DNA from: Vreelandella malpeensis
Lineage (GTDB): Bacteria > Pseudomonadota > Gammaproteobacteria > Pseudomonadales > Halomonadaceae
DNA: 64,000 bases
Reading direction: 5' to 3'
NCBI RefSeq assembly: GCF_020622355.1
Contig: NZ_WHVL01000004.1
Span: 62,001 to 126,000, forward strand
The notes under the pieces are model-generated. The model had not been told where the DNA came from. It worked only from the letters and a program-made list of their open reading frames with translations, and searched no databases. Each line of letters starts with the position of its first letter. Positions within the stretch are counted from its first letter, which is position 1. The position numbers and the translations under genes are program-made. This document shows positions 1 through 9,427 of this stretch, one piece after another.

Positions 1-476
1 AGGAACTGGACAAGCCCGGCCGAGACCCGCGCCCGGAGTTCAAGGCGGCGGAGTTTCGCGAAGGTGTCGAGAAGCTCACCGACCTCGAGCTCGGCATGGT
101 GCTGCAAGGCACCGTCACTAACGTCACCCACTTCGGTGCGTTCGTGGATATCGGCGTGCATCAGGATGGCTTGGTGCATATCTCGGCGCTTTCCGAGAAG
201 TACGTCGAGGACCCGAGAACCGTGGTCAAGGCTGGGGACATCGTCACCGTGAAGGTGATGAGCGTGGATATCCCGCGCAAGCGGGTAGGGCTCTCCATGC
301 GGCTTTCTGATGAGATCGAAAGCGACAGGGGGCAGAAGGCGTCGAGCGCCCAAGGGGACGGCCGCAAGGCCCCGCGCGCCCAGAAAAACGGTCGCAGCGG
401 CCGCGAACGGCCCGCCCAGGAGGGTGGAATGGGGGCGCTTGGCGCGGCACTGTTGAAAGCCAAGCAGGGCAAATAG
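1..476 (+). CDS. tex: Tex-family transcription accessory protein, C-terminal part (5' end outside window)
   Basis: The reading frame is open from the window edge (frame beginning at base 3) to the stop at 474-476, so only the C-terminal ~157 residues are present. They begin with the Tex-specific linker [12 protein letters not shown] and continue into an S1 RNA-binding domain ([20 protein letters not shown], then [12 protein letters not shown] and [11 protein letters not shown]). This combination is characteristic of Tex, a conserved nucleic-acid-binding protein implicated in transcription. The last ~50 residues are a basic, low-complexity tail rich in K, R, G and Q, which is common in Tex tails. 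The family is identified from the S1 region and linker only; the catalytic-like core lies upstream of the window. Confidence 0.93.
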   Translation, partial: ELDKPGRDPRPEFKAAEFREGVEKLTDLELGMVLQGTVTNVTHFGAFVDIGVHQDGLVHISALSEKYVEDPRTVVKAGDIVTVKVMSVDIPRKRVGLSMRLSDEIESDRGQKASSAQGDGRKAPRAQKNGRSGRERPAQEGGMGALGAALLKAKQGK

Positions 477-562
477 TCGCGCGCCTTGAAGTTTGAGCGT
501 ATAGCGCCATATTCTTAGCCCTTCAAGGGCTGGCCGAATGGCGGTACCTGCAGATTTTATCC

Positions 563-581
563 AGGCCTGCACGGCAGGCCT
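563..581 (+). promoter_or_regulatory. Perfect hairpin just before the gshA ribosome-binding site
   Basis: AGGCCTGC and GCAGGCCT form a perfect 8-bp stem with a 3-base loop, ending about 7 bases before the AAGGAG of gshA. No T-run follows, so it is not a standard terminator. It could stop tex transcription inefficiently or affect gshA translation. The structure is seen; any function is inferred. Confidence 0.3.
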
Positions 582-602
582 TATAGACAAGGAGTGTTCG
601 TT

Positions 603-2243
603 TTGGCTGAGCCTCTCACTGTGCCCGCCTCGCTGACCGCCCAGATCGAGCGCTTGCTGCCAAGTGCCCGGCTGGGCCGGCTGGGGCGCCTGCGGCGTGG
701 ACTGGAAAAGGAAGGGCTGCGCGTCGATGCGGGCGGCCACATCGCCCAGACGCCGCACCCCGAAACGCTCGGGTCGAAGCTGACCCACCCGCACATCACC
801 ACCGACTACTCCGAATCACTGCTGGAGTACATCACCCCGGTCTACTCCGAACCGAAGGAGGCGCTGGCGTTTTTGTCGGATCTGCACACCTTCACCTACC
901 AGCACCTCGATAACGAGTGGATCTGGCCGGGCAGCATGCCCTCCAGGCTCTCGGGCAACGAAAGCGTGCCTATTGCCGACTACGGCACATCCAACGTCGG
1001 CACCATGAAGCACGTCTATCGCAAGGGGCTCGACGTGCGCTACGGGCGCATCATGCAGGCGATCGCCGGCGTGCACTACAACGTCTCGCTGCCGGAAGAC
1101 ATGTGGCACGCGCTGCGCGAGCTGGAAAAAGCCACCAACATCCCGTTCAACGACTACCGTTCGACGCGCTACTTCGGCATGATCCGTCATTTCCGCCGTC
1201 ACAGCTGGCTGCTGCTGTACCTGTTCGGCGCATCCCCCGCCGTGGACAAGAGCTTCCTGCCCGATGGCCAGGTGCCGGAGAAGCTCACGCCGATCGGCGA
1301 CGACACCTTCTATGCCGAGTACGCCACGACCCTGCGCATGTCGGATCTGGGCTACCAGAACAAGGTGCAGGAGCAGCTCAAGATCTGCTTCAACTCGCTG
1401 TCGAACTACGTCAACACGCTGCGCCACGCCATCTCCTCGCCCTGGCCGGGCTACGAGAAGCTGGGCGTGAACGTCGACGGCGACTGGCGCCAGCTCAACG
1501 CCAACATCCTGCAGATCGAGAACGAGTACTACAGCGACATTCGCCCCAAGCGCGTGGCCCGGCACAACGAGACGCCGAGCCAGGCGCTCGAGGCGCGGGG
1601 CGTCGAGTATATCGAGGTGCGCTGCCTGGACTTGAACCCCTTCGACGCCCTCGGCGTGACCGAAGACCAGATGCGCTTCGTCGACGTGTTTCTGCTCTGG
1701 TGTCTGCTCAGCGACAGTCCCTGGATTTCTGATGAGGAGTGCGACCGCCTGGACGACAACCGCCGGCTGGTGGTCGAGCGCGGCCGTGACCCGGCGCTCG
1801 AATTGATGCGCGACGGCGAAGCGATCACGCTACCCGCCTGGGGCGAGCAGATCTTCGCCGAGATGGGCGAAGTCGCCCGGTTGCTCGATGCGGTGGAGGA
1901 GCACGCGCCGCACCAGGCGGCGCTCGATGCACTCGCCCCGCGCCTGCGTGACCCGAGCCTCACGCCCTCGGGCCAGCTGCTGGCTCGTCTCAAGGCGGGC
2001 TCGGGTTCGCTCAGCGATACGCTGCTGGCGCTGGCAAAAGAGCAGGGCGAGGCGCTGAAGTCGACCCCGATGCTGCGCTCGCGTCAGGCGCTGCTGGATC
2101 AGTTGATCGAAACCTCCCACCAGCAGCAGCACGACATTGAAGCCGCCGACGTTGAATCCTTCGGCGATTTTCTCGAGCATTACTTCACCAAAGCCCGCGA
2201 AATGCGCGCCTTTTCGGCCATTACTCCCGAGGAATCAGAATGA
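603..2243 (+). CDS. gshA: Glutamate–cysteine ligase
   Basis: Catalyses the ATP-dependent ligation of L-glutamate and L-cysteine, the first step of glutathione synthesis in the cytosol. The 546-residue product matches the length and features of the gammaproteobacterial GshA type: the N-terminal GLEKEGLRV, TDYSESLLEYITP, and a long C-terminal domain. The frame is open from a GTG at 594, but the strong Shine-Dalgarno AAGGAG (589-594) overlaps that GTG and sits 8 bases before an in-frame TTG at 603. I therefore take TTG 603 as the start (MAEPLTVPASL). The stop overlaps the dsbB start (ATGA), suggesting translational coupling of two thiol-related genes. The family call is firm; the start is moderately sure. 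Confidence 0.95.
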   Translation: MAEPLTVPASLTAQIERLLPSARLGRLGRLRRGLEKEGLRVDAGGHIAQTPHPETLGSKLTHPHITTDYSESLLEYITPVYSEPKEALAFLSDLHTFTYQHLDNEWIWPGSMPSRLSGNESVPIADYGTSNVGTMKHVYRKGLDVRYGRIMQAIAGVHYNVSLPEDMWHALRELEKATNIPFNDYRSTRYFGMIRHFRRHSWLLLYLFGASPAVDKSFLPDGQVPEKLTPIGDDTFYAEYATTLRMSDLGYQNKVQEQLKICFNSLSNYVNTLRHAISSPWPGYEKLGVNVDGDWRQLNANILQIENEYYSDIRPKRVARHNETPSQALEARGVEYIEVRCLDLNPFDALGVTEDQMRFVDVFLLWCLLSDSPWISDEECDRLDDNRRLVVERGRDPALELMRDGEAITLPAWGEQIFAEMGEVARLLDAVEEHAPHQAALDALAPRLRDPSLTPSGQLLARLKAGSGSLSDTLLALAKEQGEALKSTPMLRSRQALLDQLIETSHQQQHDIEAADVESFGDFLEHYFTKAREMRAFSAITPEESE

Positions 2244-2740
2244 TGCCATCCGCCATCCGTCCCACCGCATGGGCCGGGTTTGTCTTCTGCGTGTTGATGA
2301 TGACGGTTGCCCTGATGCTCGAGCACGTGGCGGGGCTGGAGCCATGCCCACTGTGCATCTTCCAGCGGGTCGCGGTGATTGCGGCGGGTATCGTCTTTCT
2401 GGTGGCCGCGCTGCACAACCCCAAGGGGCGAGCGGGGAAAGCGATCTACGGCGTGCTCGGGCTTGCCAGCATCGGCACTGGCGCTTTCATCGCCGGGCGC
2501 CACGTCTGGCTTCAGCATCTGCCGGCGAGCGAAGTGCCTTCCTGCGGCCCGGGGCTCGACTACATGATGGACATCCTGCCCCTGCGCGACGTGGTATCCC
2601 TGGTACTCACCGGCTCCGGCGAGTGTGCCGAGATCGATTTCACTTTCCTGGGACTGTCGCTTCCCGCCTGGACGCTGATCGGCTTTCTGATCTTGTCGCT
2701 CGCGGCACTGCGCATTCTCTGGCTGGCCTTCAAACGGTGA
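2240..2740 (+). CDS. dsbB: Disulfide bond formation protein B
   Basis: Inner-membrane quinone reductase that reoxidises periplasmic DsbA. The 166 residues hold four hydrophobic segments, the usual DsbB length and topology. The first redox pair is C36-P-L-C39 in EPCPLCIFQR. The second periplasmic pair is C102 (PSCGPG) and C129 (SGECAE), spaced as in DsbB. The start codon overlaps the gshA stop by 4 bases, so the two genes are probably cotranscribed. All four catalytic cysteines are present, so the protein should be active. Confidence 0.95.
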   Translation: MMPSAIRPTAWAGFVFCVLMMTVALMLEHVAGLEPCPLCIFQRVAVIAAGIVFLVAALHNPKGRAGKAIYGVLGLASIGTGAFIAGRHVWLQHLPASEVPSCGPGLDYMMDILPLRDVVSLVLTGSGECAEIDFTFLGLSLPAWTLIGFLILSLAALRILWLAFKR

Positions 2741-2859
2741 CGCTCCTTGCCGGCCGCCACGTGCGGGCGGCAGGCAATAAAATCCCGGTAGCGTAATTGA
2801 CATGCTCTAGCGGAAAGGCGAGTCTAGGCCTGACCGAGAGTCCCGATCAGGAGAACGCC

Positions 2860-3342
2860 ATGCTGGAGAACTGCAAGAATGCCCAGGAGCGGTGGGGAGG
2901 TGTGCATAGCCTGATCGACCGCTGGCTCGAGCAGCGGCGCACCTTTTTGATCAGCTTCATCGAGCTCAAGGAAGCCTGCGATGCCGAGCTCGAAGGCGTC
3001 GACAAGGCGCGCATCGACACCTTCAGCGAGCTCTTGATGGACTACATCAGCGCCGGGCATTTCGAGATCTACCCCGAGCTTGCCAAGGAGGCCAAGGCCT
3101 TCGAGGACGAAAGCGCGCTGGCGATCGCCGACAAGCTGCTCGAGCGCCTCGAGATGTCCACGGCCATGGTGCTCGAATTCGACGAGGACTACGCCAGCGT
3201 CGAGCGCTGCCAGGCGCATATCGCCCGGCTTCCCGCCTGGCTCGACCGCCTCGCCAAGGGCCTGACCGAACGCTTTGCCCTGGAAGACCAGCTCATCGCC
3301 CGCCTGCACGCCGCGCATAGCCCGCAGAAAGCGCCGCTCTAG
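2860..3342 (+). CDS. rsd: Rsd/AlgQ family anti-RNA polymerase sigma-70 factor
   Basis: Regulator that binds the housekeeping sigma factor; Rsd in enterics and AlgQ in Pseudomonas, where it also affects alginate production. The product is 160 residues and starts MLENCKNAQERWGGVHSLID, closely resembling the AlgQ N-terminus. The remainder is mostly helical and acidic as in the family. The frame is open upstream to 2797, but AGGAG at 2849-2853 precedes the ATG at 2860 at good spacing, and family similarity begins exactly there. The gene is followed by a long repeat array and then a convergent operon. Confidence 0.9.
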   Translation: MLENCKNAQERWGGVHSLIDRWLEQRRTFLISFIELKEACDAELEGVDKARIDTFSELLMDYISAGHFEIYPELAKEAKAFEDESALAIADKLLERLEMSTAMVLEFDEDYASVERCQAHIARLPAWLDRLAKGLTERFALEDQLIARLHAAHSPQKAPL

Positions 3343-3388
3343 CGCGTTAGGTACGACCCTTCCTCTTTATCTCTTCTATCTCCAGCAG

Positions 3389-3980
3389 CGCCGTGCGCTG
3401 CCTTTCGCGGGTGCGCCCTTCGGCTTACCCGCGCTACGATATATGCCTGCACTTGCCTCGTAGCGCGGCGTAACGAGCGCCAGCGAGGCACCCGCGTGGC
3501 GGCGATCAGTCGCCTGGATAGTGCTACCGCCACCTGCCGCACCGCCGTGCGCTGCCTTTCGCGGGTGCGCCCTTCGGCTTACCCGCGCTACGGTATGTGC
3601 CTGCACTTGCCTCGTAGCGCGGCGTAACGAGCGCCAGCGAGGCACCCGCGTGGCGGCGATCAGCCGCCTGGATAGTGCCACCGCCACCTGCCGCACCGCT
3701 TCGCGCTGCCTTTCGCGGGTGCGCCTTTCGGCTTACCCGCGCTACGGTATGTGCCTGCACTTGCCTCGTAGCGCGGCGTAACGAGCGCCAGCGAGGCACC
3801 CGAGTGGTGGCGATCAGCCGCCTGGATAGTGCTACCGCCACCTGCCGCACCGCTGCGCGCTGCCTTTCGCGGGTGCGCCCTTCGGCTTATCCGCGCTACG
3901 GTATGTGCCTGTACGTGCCTCTTAGCGCGGCGTAACGAGCGCTAGCGAGGCACCCGCGAAGGCGGCGCCCAGCCGCCCGG
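3389..3980. repeat. REP/BIME array: four tandem units of exactly 154-bp period
   Basis: This fills the 655-base gap between the convergent rsd and RND permease genes. The same anchor (GCGCTGCC) recurs at 3395, 3549, 3703 and 3857, an exact 154-bp period; the fourth unit is cut short. Each unit has two hairpin arms in inverted orientation. The first reads GCGGGT…ACCCGCGCTAC and the second GTAGCGCGGCGTAACGAGC…CACCCGCG, separated by about 20 bases (GTATGTGCCTGCACTTGCCT type). A third small palindrome, GGCGGCgatcaGCCGCC, follows. The GTAG at the foot of each hairpin is the known signature of REP sequences mobilised by RAYT proteins. Open frames across it are artefacts of the repeat. Confidence 0.9.
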
Positions 3981-3997
3981 CGGGTGCGGAGGCTTGT

Positions 3998-6900
3998 CTA
4001 TCGGCGGGTGAACCGACCGCCGATGACCAGCATGCAAGGGGTCAACAGCAGGGTGAGGGCGGTGGCGAAGGTGAGCCCGCCGGCGATGGCGCTGGACATC
4101 TGCGTCCACCACTGGGCGGAGGGCGCGTTGAAACCGAGCGCCGGGGCGAACAGGTTGACGTTGATGCCGAGCACCATCGGCATCAGGCCCAGTACCGTGG
4201 TAATGGCAGTCAAGAGTACCGGGCGCAGGCGCAGGCAGCCCGCTTCCAGGGCGGCCTCGCCGGGCGCCATGCCCTCCTGGCGCAGCTCGTTGTAGGTGTC
4301 GATCAAGACGATGTTGTTGTTGACCACAATACCGGCCAGCGCGATTACCCCCATGCCGACCATCACGATGCCGAAGGCCTGACCGGTGACCAGAAGCCCG
4401 ATCAGCACCCCGGCGGTGGAGAAGACAATGGCCGAGAGCACCAGCACCGCCTGATAGTAGCTGTTGAACTGGGTGACCAGGATCAGCGCCATCAGGCCGA
4501 TGGCGACCAGAAAGGCGGTGACCAGGAACTGCATCGACTCCTGCTGGTCTTCCTGCTCGCCGGCCACGTTGACCATCAGCCCGTCGGGCAACGCGCCTTC
4601 GCCGGCATCGAACAGGGCGCGCAGGCGCTCGTCGGCCAGATACCCGGGGGCAAGATCCGCTTCCAGGGTGATCGCCCGGCGCCCGTTGATGCGGTTGAGC
4701 GTGCCCACCTTGGGCGCGGGTTCGAAGGTCACGAAGTTCGACAGCGGCACCTGACCGCGCTCGGTGTTGACGGTCAGGCGCCCGAGCTGGTCCAGCGTGC
4801 GGTAGCGCTCCGGCAGGCGAATGCGGATGTCGACTTCGTCACTCACTGTGGGCGGGCGATAGCTTGCAACCTGAAGCCCCGTCGTCAGGAGCTGGACGGC
4901 ACTGCCGATGGTGGTGACATCGGTCCCCATGCGCGCGGCGGCCTCGCGGTCGACGTTGATCTGCCATTCGACGCCGGGCAGGCTGCGGTTGTCCTGAATG
5001 TCGGTGAAGCCGCCAAGCTTTTGCATCAGTGCGCTCAGTCGATCCACCCCGGCATCGGCCACGACCGGATCGGTGGCGCTGATCTCCAGCACGATTGGTT
5101 TGCCACCGCCGGGGCCTTGTTCCTGCTCCTGAAACTCCAGGGTGATACCGGGAAGGTCTGCGGTGCGCTCTGCCATGTCCGCGAGGATGACTCGCGACGG
5201 CCGGCGCTGATACCAGTCGATGAACTGGAACTGCAGTACGCCCACCACGTCATCGCCCATCTGCTCGTTGGCCACGAAGGAGCGGGCGTAAAGCGCCTCG
5301 ACCTCGCCAAGTCCGCTCAGGCGCGCCTCGACCCGCTGTAGAATGGCGTCCGCCTCGGTGACGGAAAAATCTCCCCGGGCGCGCACCAGCACCTGGGCGC
5401 TGTCCGGTTCCACGCTGGGAAAGAAGTCGATGCCGTGGTTGAAGCGCCCGTAGGCGGTATAGACCACCGCGATCAGCACCAGCGCCAGCGCCAGCACCCA
5501 GCCTGGCCTTCTCAGAAGCCGCGCCAGCACGCGCCGGTAGCCGCGCCCGAAGGCGGTGCTCTGGTCAGGCCGTGCGCTCTGATTTTCGGCGTTCTGGCGG
5601 CGGGTGAAGAGCCGCCCCAGAGTGGGCAAGAACACCAGCGCCATGGCAAGCGACGCCAGCAGGCAGAGAATGACCGTGGCGGGCAGGTACTTCATGAACT
5701 GGCCGACTACGCCGGGCCAGAACAGCAGCGGTATGAAGACCGCAAGGGTGGTGGCGGTCGAGGCGATGACCGGCCAGCTCATTCGCGAGGCGGCGTTGAG
5801 CCAGGCCTCGAACGGCGTCTGCCCCTCTTTCAGGTAGCGGTCCGCCAGCTCGCTGACCACGATGGCGCCGTCCACCAGCATGCCGGCCACCAGAATCAGC
5901 GCGAACAGCACCACGATGTTGAGCGTGAAGCCGAAGGCCCACACCAGCAGGATGCCGGTGAGAAACGCCCCCGGAATCGTCAGCCCTACCAGCAGCGCCA
6001 TGCGCAGCCCCATTGCCGCCACCACCACGATCAGCACCAGCACCACGGCGGTCAGCACGTTGTTCAAGAGCTCCGAAAGCATGTCGGCGACGGTGGCCGA
6101 CTCGTCGAGGATGGTGGTGATGCGCAGCGCCTCGGGCAACAGCGCCTCGGCGGCGTCGAAGCGCTCGCGCACCGCGTCGATGGTCTCGATGATGTTGGCG
6201 CCGGCGCGCTTGGAGATCTCCAGCACCACGGCGGGCTCGCCGTCGATGCGCGCGAACCCTTCAGGGGCCTTGAAGGTGGGGTGGATGAAGGCCACGTCGC
6301 CGAAGGTCACGACCCGGTCGCCATCGATCTTCACCGGCATCGCCATCACGTCCTCGAGCGAGGTGATGATGCCCGGCACCTTGAGCGCCTGCCGTCCGGC
6401 ACCGGTATCGAGGCTGCCCGCCGCCACCAGGCGGTTGTTGCGCGACACCTGGTTGAACAGCGCATCGAAGTCGATGCCGTAGCTTTCCAGCACCAGGGGG
6501 TCGACGAGGATCTCGAGCAGGTCCTCCTGCTCGCCAGCGATCTCCACCTCGAGCACGTTGGCGATGCCTTCTATCTCCTCTTTCAGGCGCCGCGCGACGG
6601 TGATGCGCTCGCGGGTATCGAGCTGCCCGGAAAGACCGATGGTGAGCACCGGAAATTCCGAGACGTTGACCTCCATCACCCGCGGCTCGTCGGCTTCCTC
6701 GGGAATCTCCGCCCGGGCGATATCGACCCGCTCGCGCACGTCCGACAGCGCCGTATTGGGGTCGAAACCCGGATCGAACTCGAGCGTCACCGAGGCGTGA
6801 CCTTCGCTCGACTGGGCGGTGAACTTGCGCAGCCCCTCGAGACCGCGAAGCTCCTGCTCCATGGGGCGCACCAGCAGCCGCTCGCCATCCTCGGGGCTCA

Positions 6901-7063
6901 CGCCTTCGAGCGTCAAGGAGACGTAGATCAGCGGAATGGTGACGTCCGGGTTGGCCTCCTTGGGAATCGCCTGCCAGGCGGTGATGCCGGCGAGCAAAAG
7001 CCCGACCAGCAGCAACAGCGTGGTGCGCGTATGGGTGAGGGCGGCCTGTATCAACGAGCGCAT
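3998..7063 (-). CDS. RND efflux transporter, inner-membrane permease subunit
   Basis: A 1021-residue resistance-nodulation-division pump permease that would use proton-motive force to expel substrates through a tripartite complex. An N-terminal membrane helix (TLLLLVGLLLAGITAW) is followed by a periplasmic porter domain. A block of membrane helices around residues 330-480 includes VLFALILVAGMLVDGAIVV, the region carrying the proton-relay acidic residues. A second periplasmic domain and a second helix block follow, ending NNNIVLIDTYNELR. Length and two-fold architecture match the HAE-1 family. Substrate cannot be told from sequence. It starts directly after the adaptor gene stop, so the two form one operon. 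No outer-membrane factor gene is adjacent. Confidence 0.93.
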   Translation of the reverse strand: MRSLIQAALTHTRTTLLLLVGLLLAGITAWQAIPKEANPDVTIPLIYVSLTLEGVSPEDGERLLVRPMEQELRGLEGLRKFTAQSSEGHASVTLEFDPGFDPNTALSDVRERVDIARAEIPEEADEPRVMEVNVSEFPVLTIGLSGQLDTRERITVARRLKEEIEGIANVLEVEIAGEQEDLLEILVDPLVLESYGIDFDALFNQVSRNNRLVAAGSLDTGAGRQALKVPGIITSLEDVMAMPVKIDGDRVVTFGDVAFIHPTFKAPEGFARIDGEPAVVLEISKRAGANIIETIDAVRERFDAAEALLPEALRITTILDESATVADMLSELLNNVLTAVVLVLIVVVAAMGLRMALLVGLTIPGAFLTGILLVWAFGFTLNIVVLFALILVAGMLVDGAIVVSELADRYLKEGQTPFEAWLNAASRMSWPVIASTATTLAVFIPLLFWPGVVGQFMKYLPATVILCLLASLAMALVFLPTLGRLFTRRQNAENQSARPDQSTAFGRGYRRVLARLLRRPGWVLALALVLIAVVYTAYGRFNHGIDFFPSVEPDSAQVLVRARGDFSVTEADAILQRVEARLSGLGEVEALYARSFVANEQMGDDVVGVLQFQFIDWYQRRPSRVILADMAERTADLPGITLEFQEQEQGPGGGKPIVLEISATDPVVADAGVDRLSALMQKLGGFTDIQDNRSLPGVEWQINVDREAAARMGTDVTTIGSAVQLLTTGLQVASYRPPTVSDEVDIRIRLPERYRTLDQLGRLTVNTERGQVPLSNFVTFEPAPKVGTLNRINGRRAITLEADLAPGYLADERLRALFDAGEGALPDGLMVNVAGEQEDQQESMQFLVTAFLVAIGLMALILVTQFNSYYQAVLVLSAIVFSTAGVLIGLLVTGQAFGIVMVGMGVIALAGIVVNNNIVLIDTYNELRQEGMAPGEAALEAGCLRLRPVLLTAITTVLGLMPMVLGINVNLFAPALGFNAPSAQWWTQMSSAIAGGLTFATALTLLLTPCMLVIGGRFTRR

Positions 7064-8170
7064 TCAGGGGGCCGCCACGGTATCGGGTGACGGCGAAGAG
7101 GGGACATCCGCCGCCACTGGCGTGACCGTCTCGCCCACCGCGACCAGCCCTGCGCCCAGGGTGATTACCTCCACCGGGTCCGGCAGGCCGGCCACGAAGG
7201 CGTTTTCGAGCGTCGCGCTGACCAGCGTGACCGACGTCTGCACCACCTGGTCATCGTCGCCCAGGTGCTTGACGGCCAGTCGGCCGTCGTCGTCCAGGCT
7301 CAACAGCGCAGGGGAGAGCGCGACCACTTGGCGCGGGGGCAGGGTAATGGTGAACTCGGCGCTGCCGCCGGCCAGGCGACGGCGCTCGGGGTTGTCCAGG
7401 GTGATTTCGATGTAGAACGTGCGGGTCTGCTTCTCGGCGCGGCTGCTGATATGGGTGACTTCGCCGTCGAGGGTCTCGCCATCGAGTAGCCGCGCGCTGA
7501 CCGGAAGCCCAAGGCTCAGCGCGTTGACCTCCTGCTGGGAGACCCAGGCGGTGCCGGTCAGCGTGCGGTCGTCGATCAGCCGGCCCCACTCCTCGCCGGG
7601 CTGAAGCAGGTCGCCAAGCTCCACCTGGATACGATCGATCACGCCGGCGAAAGGGGCGCTTGGGCGGGTATCGTTCAACTGGCGTTCGAGTTGTGCGACT
7701 TGCGCGGCGCTGGCACTGAGCGCGCTTTGCAGGCGCAGAAGCTCTGGCTGGGATATGAACTGGCGCTGGCGCAGGTCCTGGGCACCGGCGTACTCCGCCT
7801 GGGCCACGGCGAGCTCGTCGCGGGCCTGCTGCAGGCGCTGTGGCAGCGCATCGTCATCCAGCACCAGCAGGGTCTGACCCTGTTCGACCCGCTCACCCTG
7901 GGGCACGGGTTTTTCGCGCACGTAGCCCGCCGCGTTGGCACGCAAAGTCGTCTCCTGACGTGCTTCGAGCTGGCCCTGGAGTACCTGTCGGGGAATGAAC
8001 GGCGTGCTTTCCAGACGGGTGACTTCCACGCGCGGCGCCTGGTCGGCCTGGGTGGGCGGGGTGTCCGGCGGGGCGCCTTGAAAGCGCTGAAAATCGCCCA
8101 GCGCCAGCCAGAGAACCAGCGCCAGCACGAATGCAAGGGCCAGCGCATAGGAGAAGGGAATGCGTCGCAT
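7064..8170 (-). CDS. RND efflux periplasmic adaptor (membrane fusion) subunit
   Basis: The 368-residue membrane fusion protein should link the neighbouring RND permease to an outer-membrane channel. It has an N-terminal membrane anchor (ALALAFVLALVLWLALG), a biotinyl-lipoyl-like segment (GYVREKPVPQGERVEQGQTLLVL), a coiled-coil hairpin around residues 105-165, the second lipoyl half (APFAGVIDRIQVELGDLLQPGE), then a beta-barrel domain. Its stop directly abuts the permease start. The divergent mdh gene lies 200 bases upstream, so that gap must hold promoters for both directions. No regulator gene is present beside it. Confidence 0.92.
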   Translation of the reverse strand: MRRIPFSYALALAFVLALVLWLALGDFQRFQGAPPDTPPTQADQAPRVEVTRLESTPFIPRQVLQGQLEARQETTLRANAAGYVREKPVPQGERVEQGQTLLVLDDDALPQRLQQARDELAVAQAEYAGAQDLRQRQFISQPELLRLQSALSASAAQVAQLERQLNDTRPSAPFAGVIDRIQVELGDLLQPGEEWGRLIDDRTLTGTAWVSQQEVNALSLGLPVSARLLDGETLDGEVTHISSRAEKQTRTFYIEITLDNPERRRLAGGSAEFTITLPPRQVVALSPALLSLDDDGRLAVKHLGDDDQVVQTSVTLVSATLENAFVAGLPDPVEVITLGAGLVAVGETVTPVAADVPSSPSPDTVAAP

Positions 8171-8287
8171 GGGATCAAACGGTCTCGTCGTGGAACAGGC
8201 GTGGGCAACGGCTCACACCATAGCGCAATCCCGGCATGGCGGCGAGCCTTGGGCCGGGCGCGAACGGGCGGGTGGCCTCTCGTCTAA

Positions 8288-8316
8288 TTGAGTTTTCGGT
8301 GAACTGAGCATACCAT
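8288..8316 (+). promoter_or_regulatory. Candidate sigma-70 promoter for mdh
   Basis: TTGAGT (8288-8293) and TACCAT (8311-8316) are separated by 17 bases, each matching the -35 and -10 consensus at four of six positions. They lie about 55 bases before the mdh start in the gap between divergent genes. Sequence match only. Confidence 0.45.
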
Positions 8317-8372
8317 CTTGGCGTCTTGAGTTTTGTCGACCCATCCCAAGGCGAATCAACCAAGGAGCAGTG

Positions 8373-9347
8373 ATGAAAGATCCCGTACGTATTGCGATTA
8401 CCGGCGGTGCCGGCCAGATCAGCTATTCACTCATTTTCCGTATTGCCGCCGGCGACATGCTGGGCGCGGATCAGCCCGTCATTCTCCAGCTTCTGGAAAT
8501 TCCCCAGGCCATGGACGCGCTCAATGGCGTGGTGATGGAAGTCAACGACTGTGCCTTCCCGCTGGTGCAGGAGATCATCGCCTCCGACGACCCCAACGTC
8601 GCCTTCAAGGACGCCGACTACGCCCTGCTGGTGGGTGCACGTCCGCGCGGTCCGGGCATGGAGCGCAAGGATCTGCTCGAAGCCAACGCCGCGATCTTCT
8701 CGGTTCAAGGCAAGGCGCTCAACGACAACGCCAGCCGCGACGTGAAAGTGCTGGTCGTGGGTAACCCGGCCAACACCAACGCGCTGATTGCCTCCTGCAA
8801 CGCGCCGGATCTCGACAAGGGTCAGTTCACCGCGATGACCCGTCTGGATCACAACCGCGCGCTGACCCAGCTTGCCCAGAAGACCGGCAAGCACGTCACC
8901 GATGTCGAGAACATGATCATCTGGGGCAACCACAGCGCGACCCAGTACCCGGACATCGCCCAGTGCACCGTCGACGGCAAGGCGGCAAGCGAGCTGGTCG
9001 AGCGCGACTGGTACGAGAACGACTTCATCCCCACCGTGCAGCAGCGTGGTGCCGCGATCATCAAGGCGCGCGGCGCTTCCTCCGCGGCCTCCGCAGCGTC
9101 CTCCGCCATCGACCACATGCGCGACTGGGCGCTGGGTTCCAAGGGCATCGTCAGCATGGCGATTCCGTCCGACGGTAGCTACGGCATCGAGGAAGGCATC
9201 ATCTACTCCTACCCGGTGCGCTGCCAGGGCGGCCAGTACGAGATCGTCCAGGGCTTCGAGATCGACGCCTTCAGCAAGGAAAAGATGCAGGCAACCGAGA
9301 AAGAGCTGCGCGAAGAACGCGCCGCCGTCGAGCACCTGCTCGGCTAA
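8373..9347 (+). CDS. mdh: Malate dehydrogenase
   Basis: Converts malate and NAD+ to oxaloacetate and NADH in the TCA cycle. The 324 residues begin with a dinucleotide-binding loop ([12 protein letters not shown]). They contain the active-site region of the cytosolic-type family ([25 protein letters not shown], with the catalytic histidine in NHS). The frame opens with GTG at 8370 followed by ATG at 8373. Shine-Dalgarno AAGGAG at 8362-8367 is too close to the GTG, so I choose the ATG. It is monocistronic, with a promoter candidate upstream and a strong terminator just downstream. Confidence 0.96.
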   Translation: MKDPVRIAITGGAGQISYSLIFRIAAGDMLGADQPVILQLLEIPQAMDALNGVVMEVNDCAFPLVQEIIASDDPNVAFKDADYALLVGARPRGPGMERKDLLEANAAIFSVQGKALNDNASRDVKVLVVGNPANTNALIASCNAPDLDKGQFTAMTRLDHNRALTQLAQKTGKHVTDVENMIIWGNHSATQYPDIAQCTVDGKAASELVERDWYENDFIPTVQQRGAAIIKARGASSAASAASSAIDHMRDWALGSKGIVSMAIPSDGSYGIEEGIIYSYPVRCQGGQYEIVQGFEIDAFSKEKMQATEKELREERAAVEHLLG

Positions 9348-9369
9348 GCAGGCCATGGCATGACCCGAA

Positions 9370-9395
9370 CCCCGCAAGCGATTGCGGGGTTTTTT
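9370..9395 (+). terminator. Rho-independent terminator of mdh
   Basis: CCCCGCAA / TTGCGGGG form a perfect 8-bp stem with a GCGA loop followed by six T residues, 22 bases after the mdh stop. Confidence 0.95.
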
Positions 9396-9427
9396 ATTGC
9401 CTGCGCACCCCGTGCCATCACCACCTC

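Noticed and set aside
3376-3935. Several open frames on both strands with shared peptide words such as RLIAATRVPRWRSLRRAT
   Set aside because: They are translations of the REP/BIME repeats and recur at every repeat locus in both orientations; no ribosome-binding sites and no independent similarity.
3389-3980. Regular ~154-bp repeats considered as a CRISPR array
   Set aside because: The repeat is about 150 bp with internal palindromes and nearly identical 'spacers', and no cas genes are present; this is a BIME array.
5435-7090. A 551-residue open frame on the plus strand, rich in His and Gln
   Set aside because: It is antisense to the RND permease gene, which has clear family motifs; long antisense frames are expected in G+C-rich genes.
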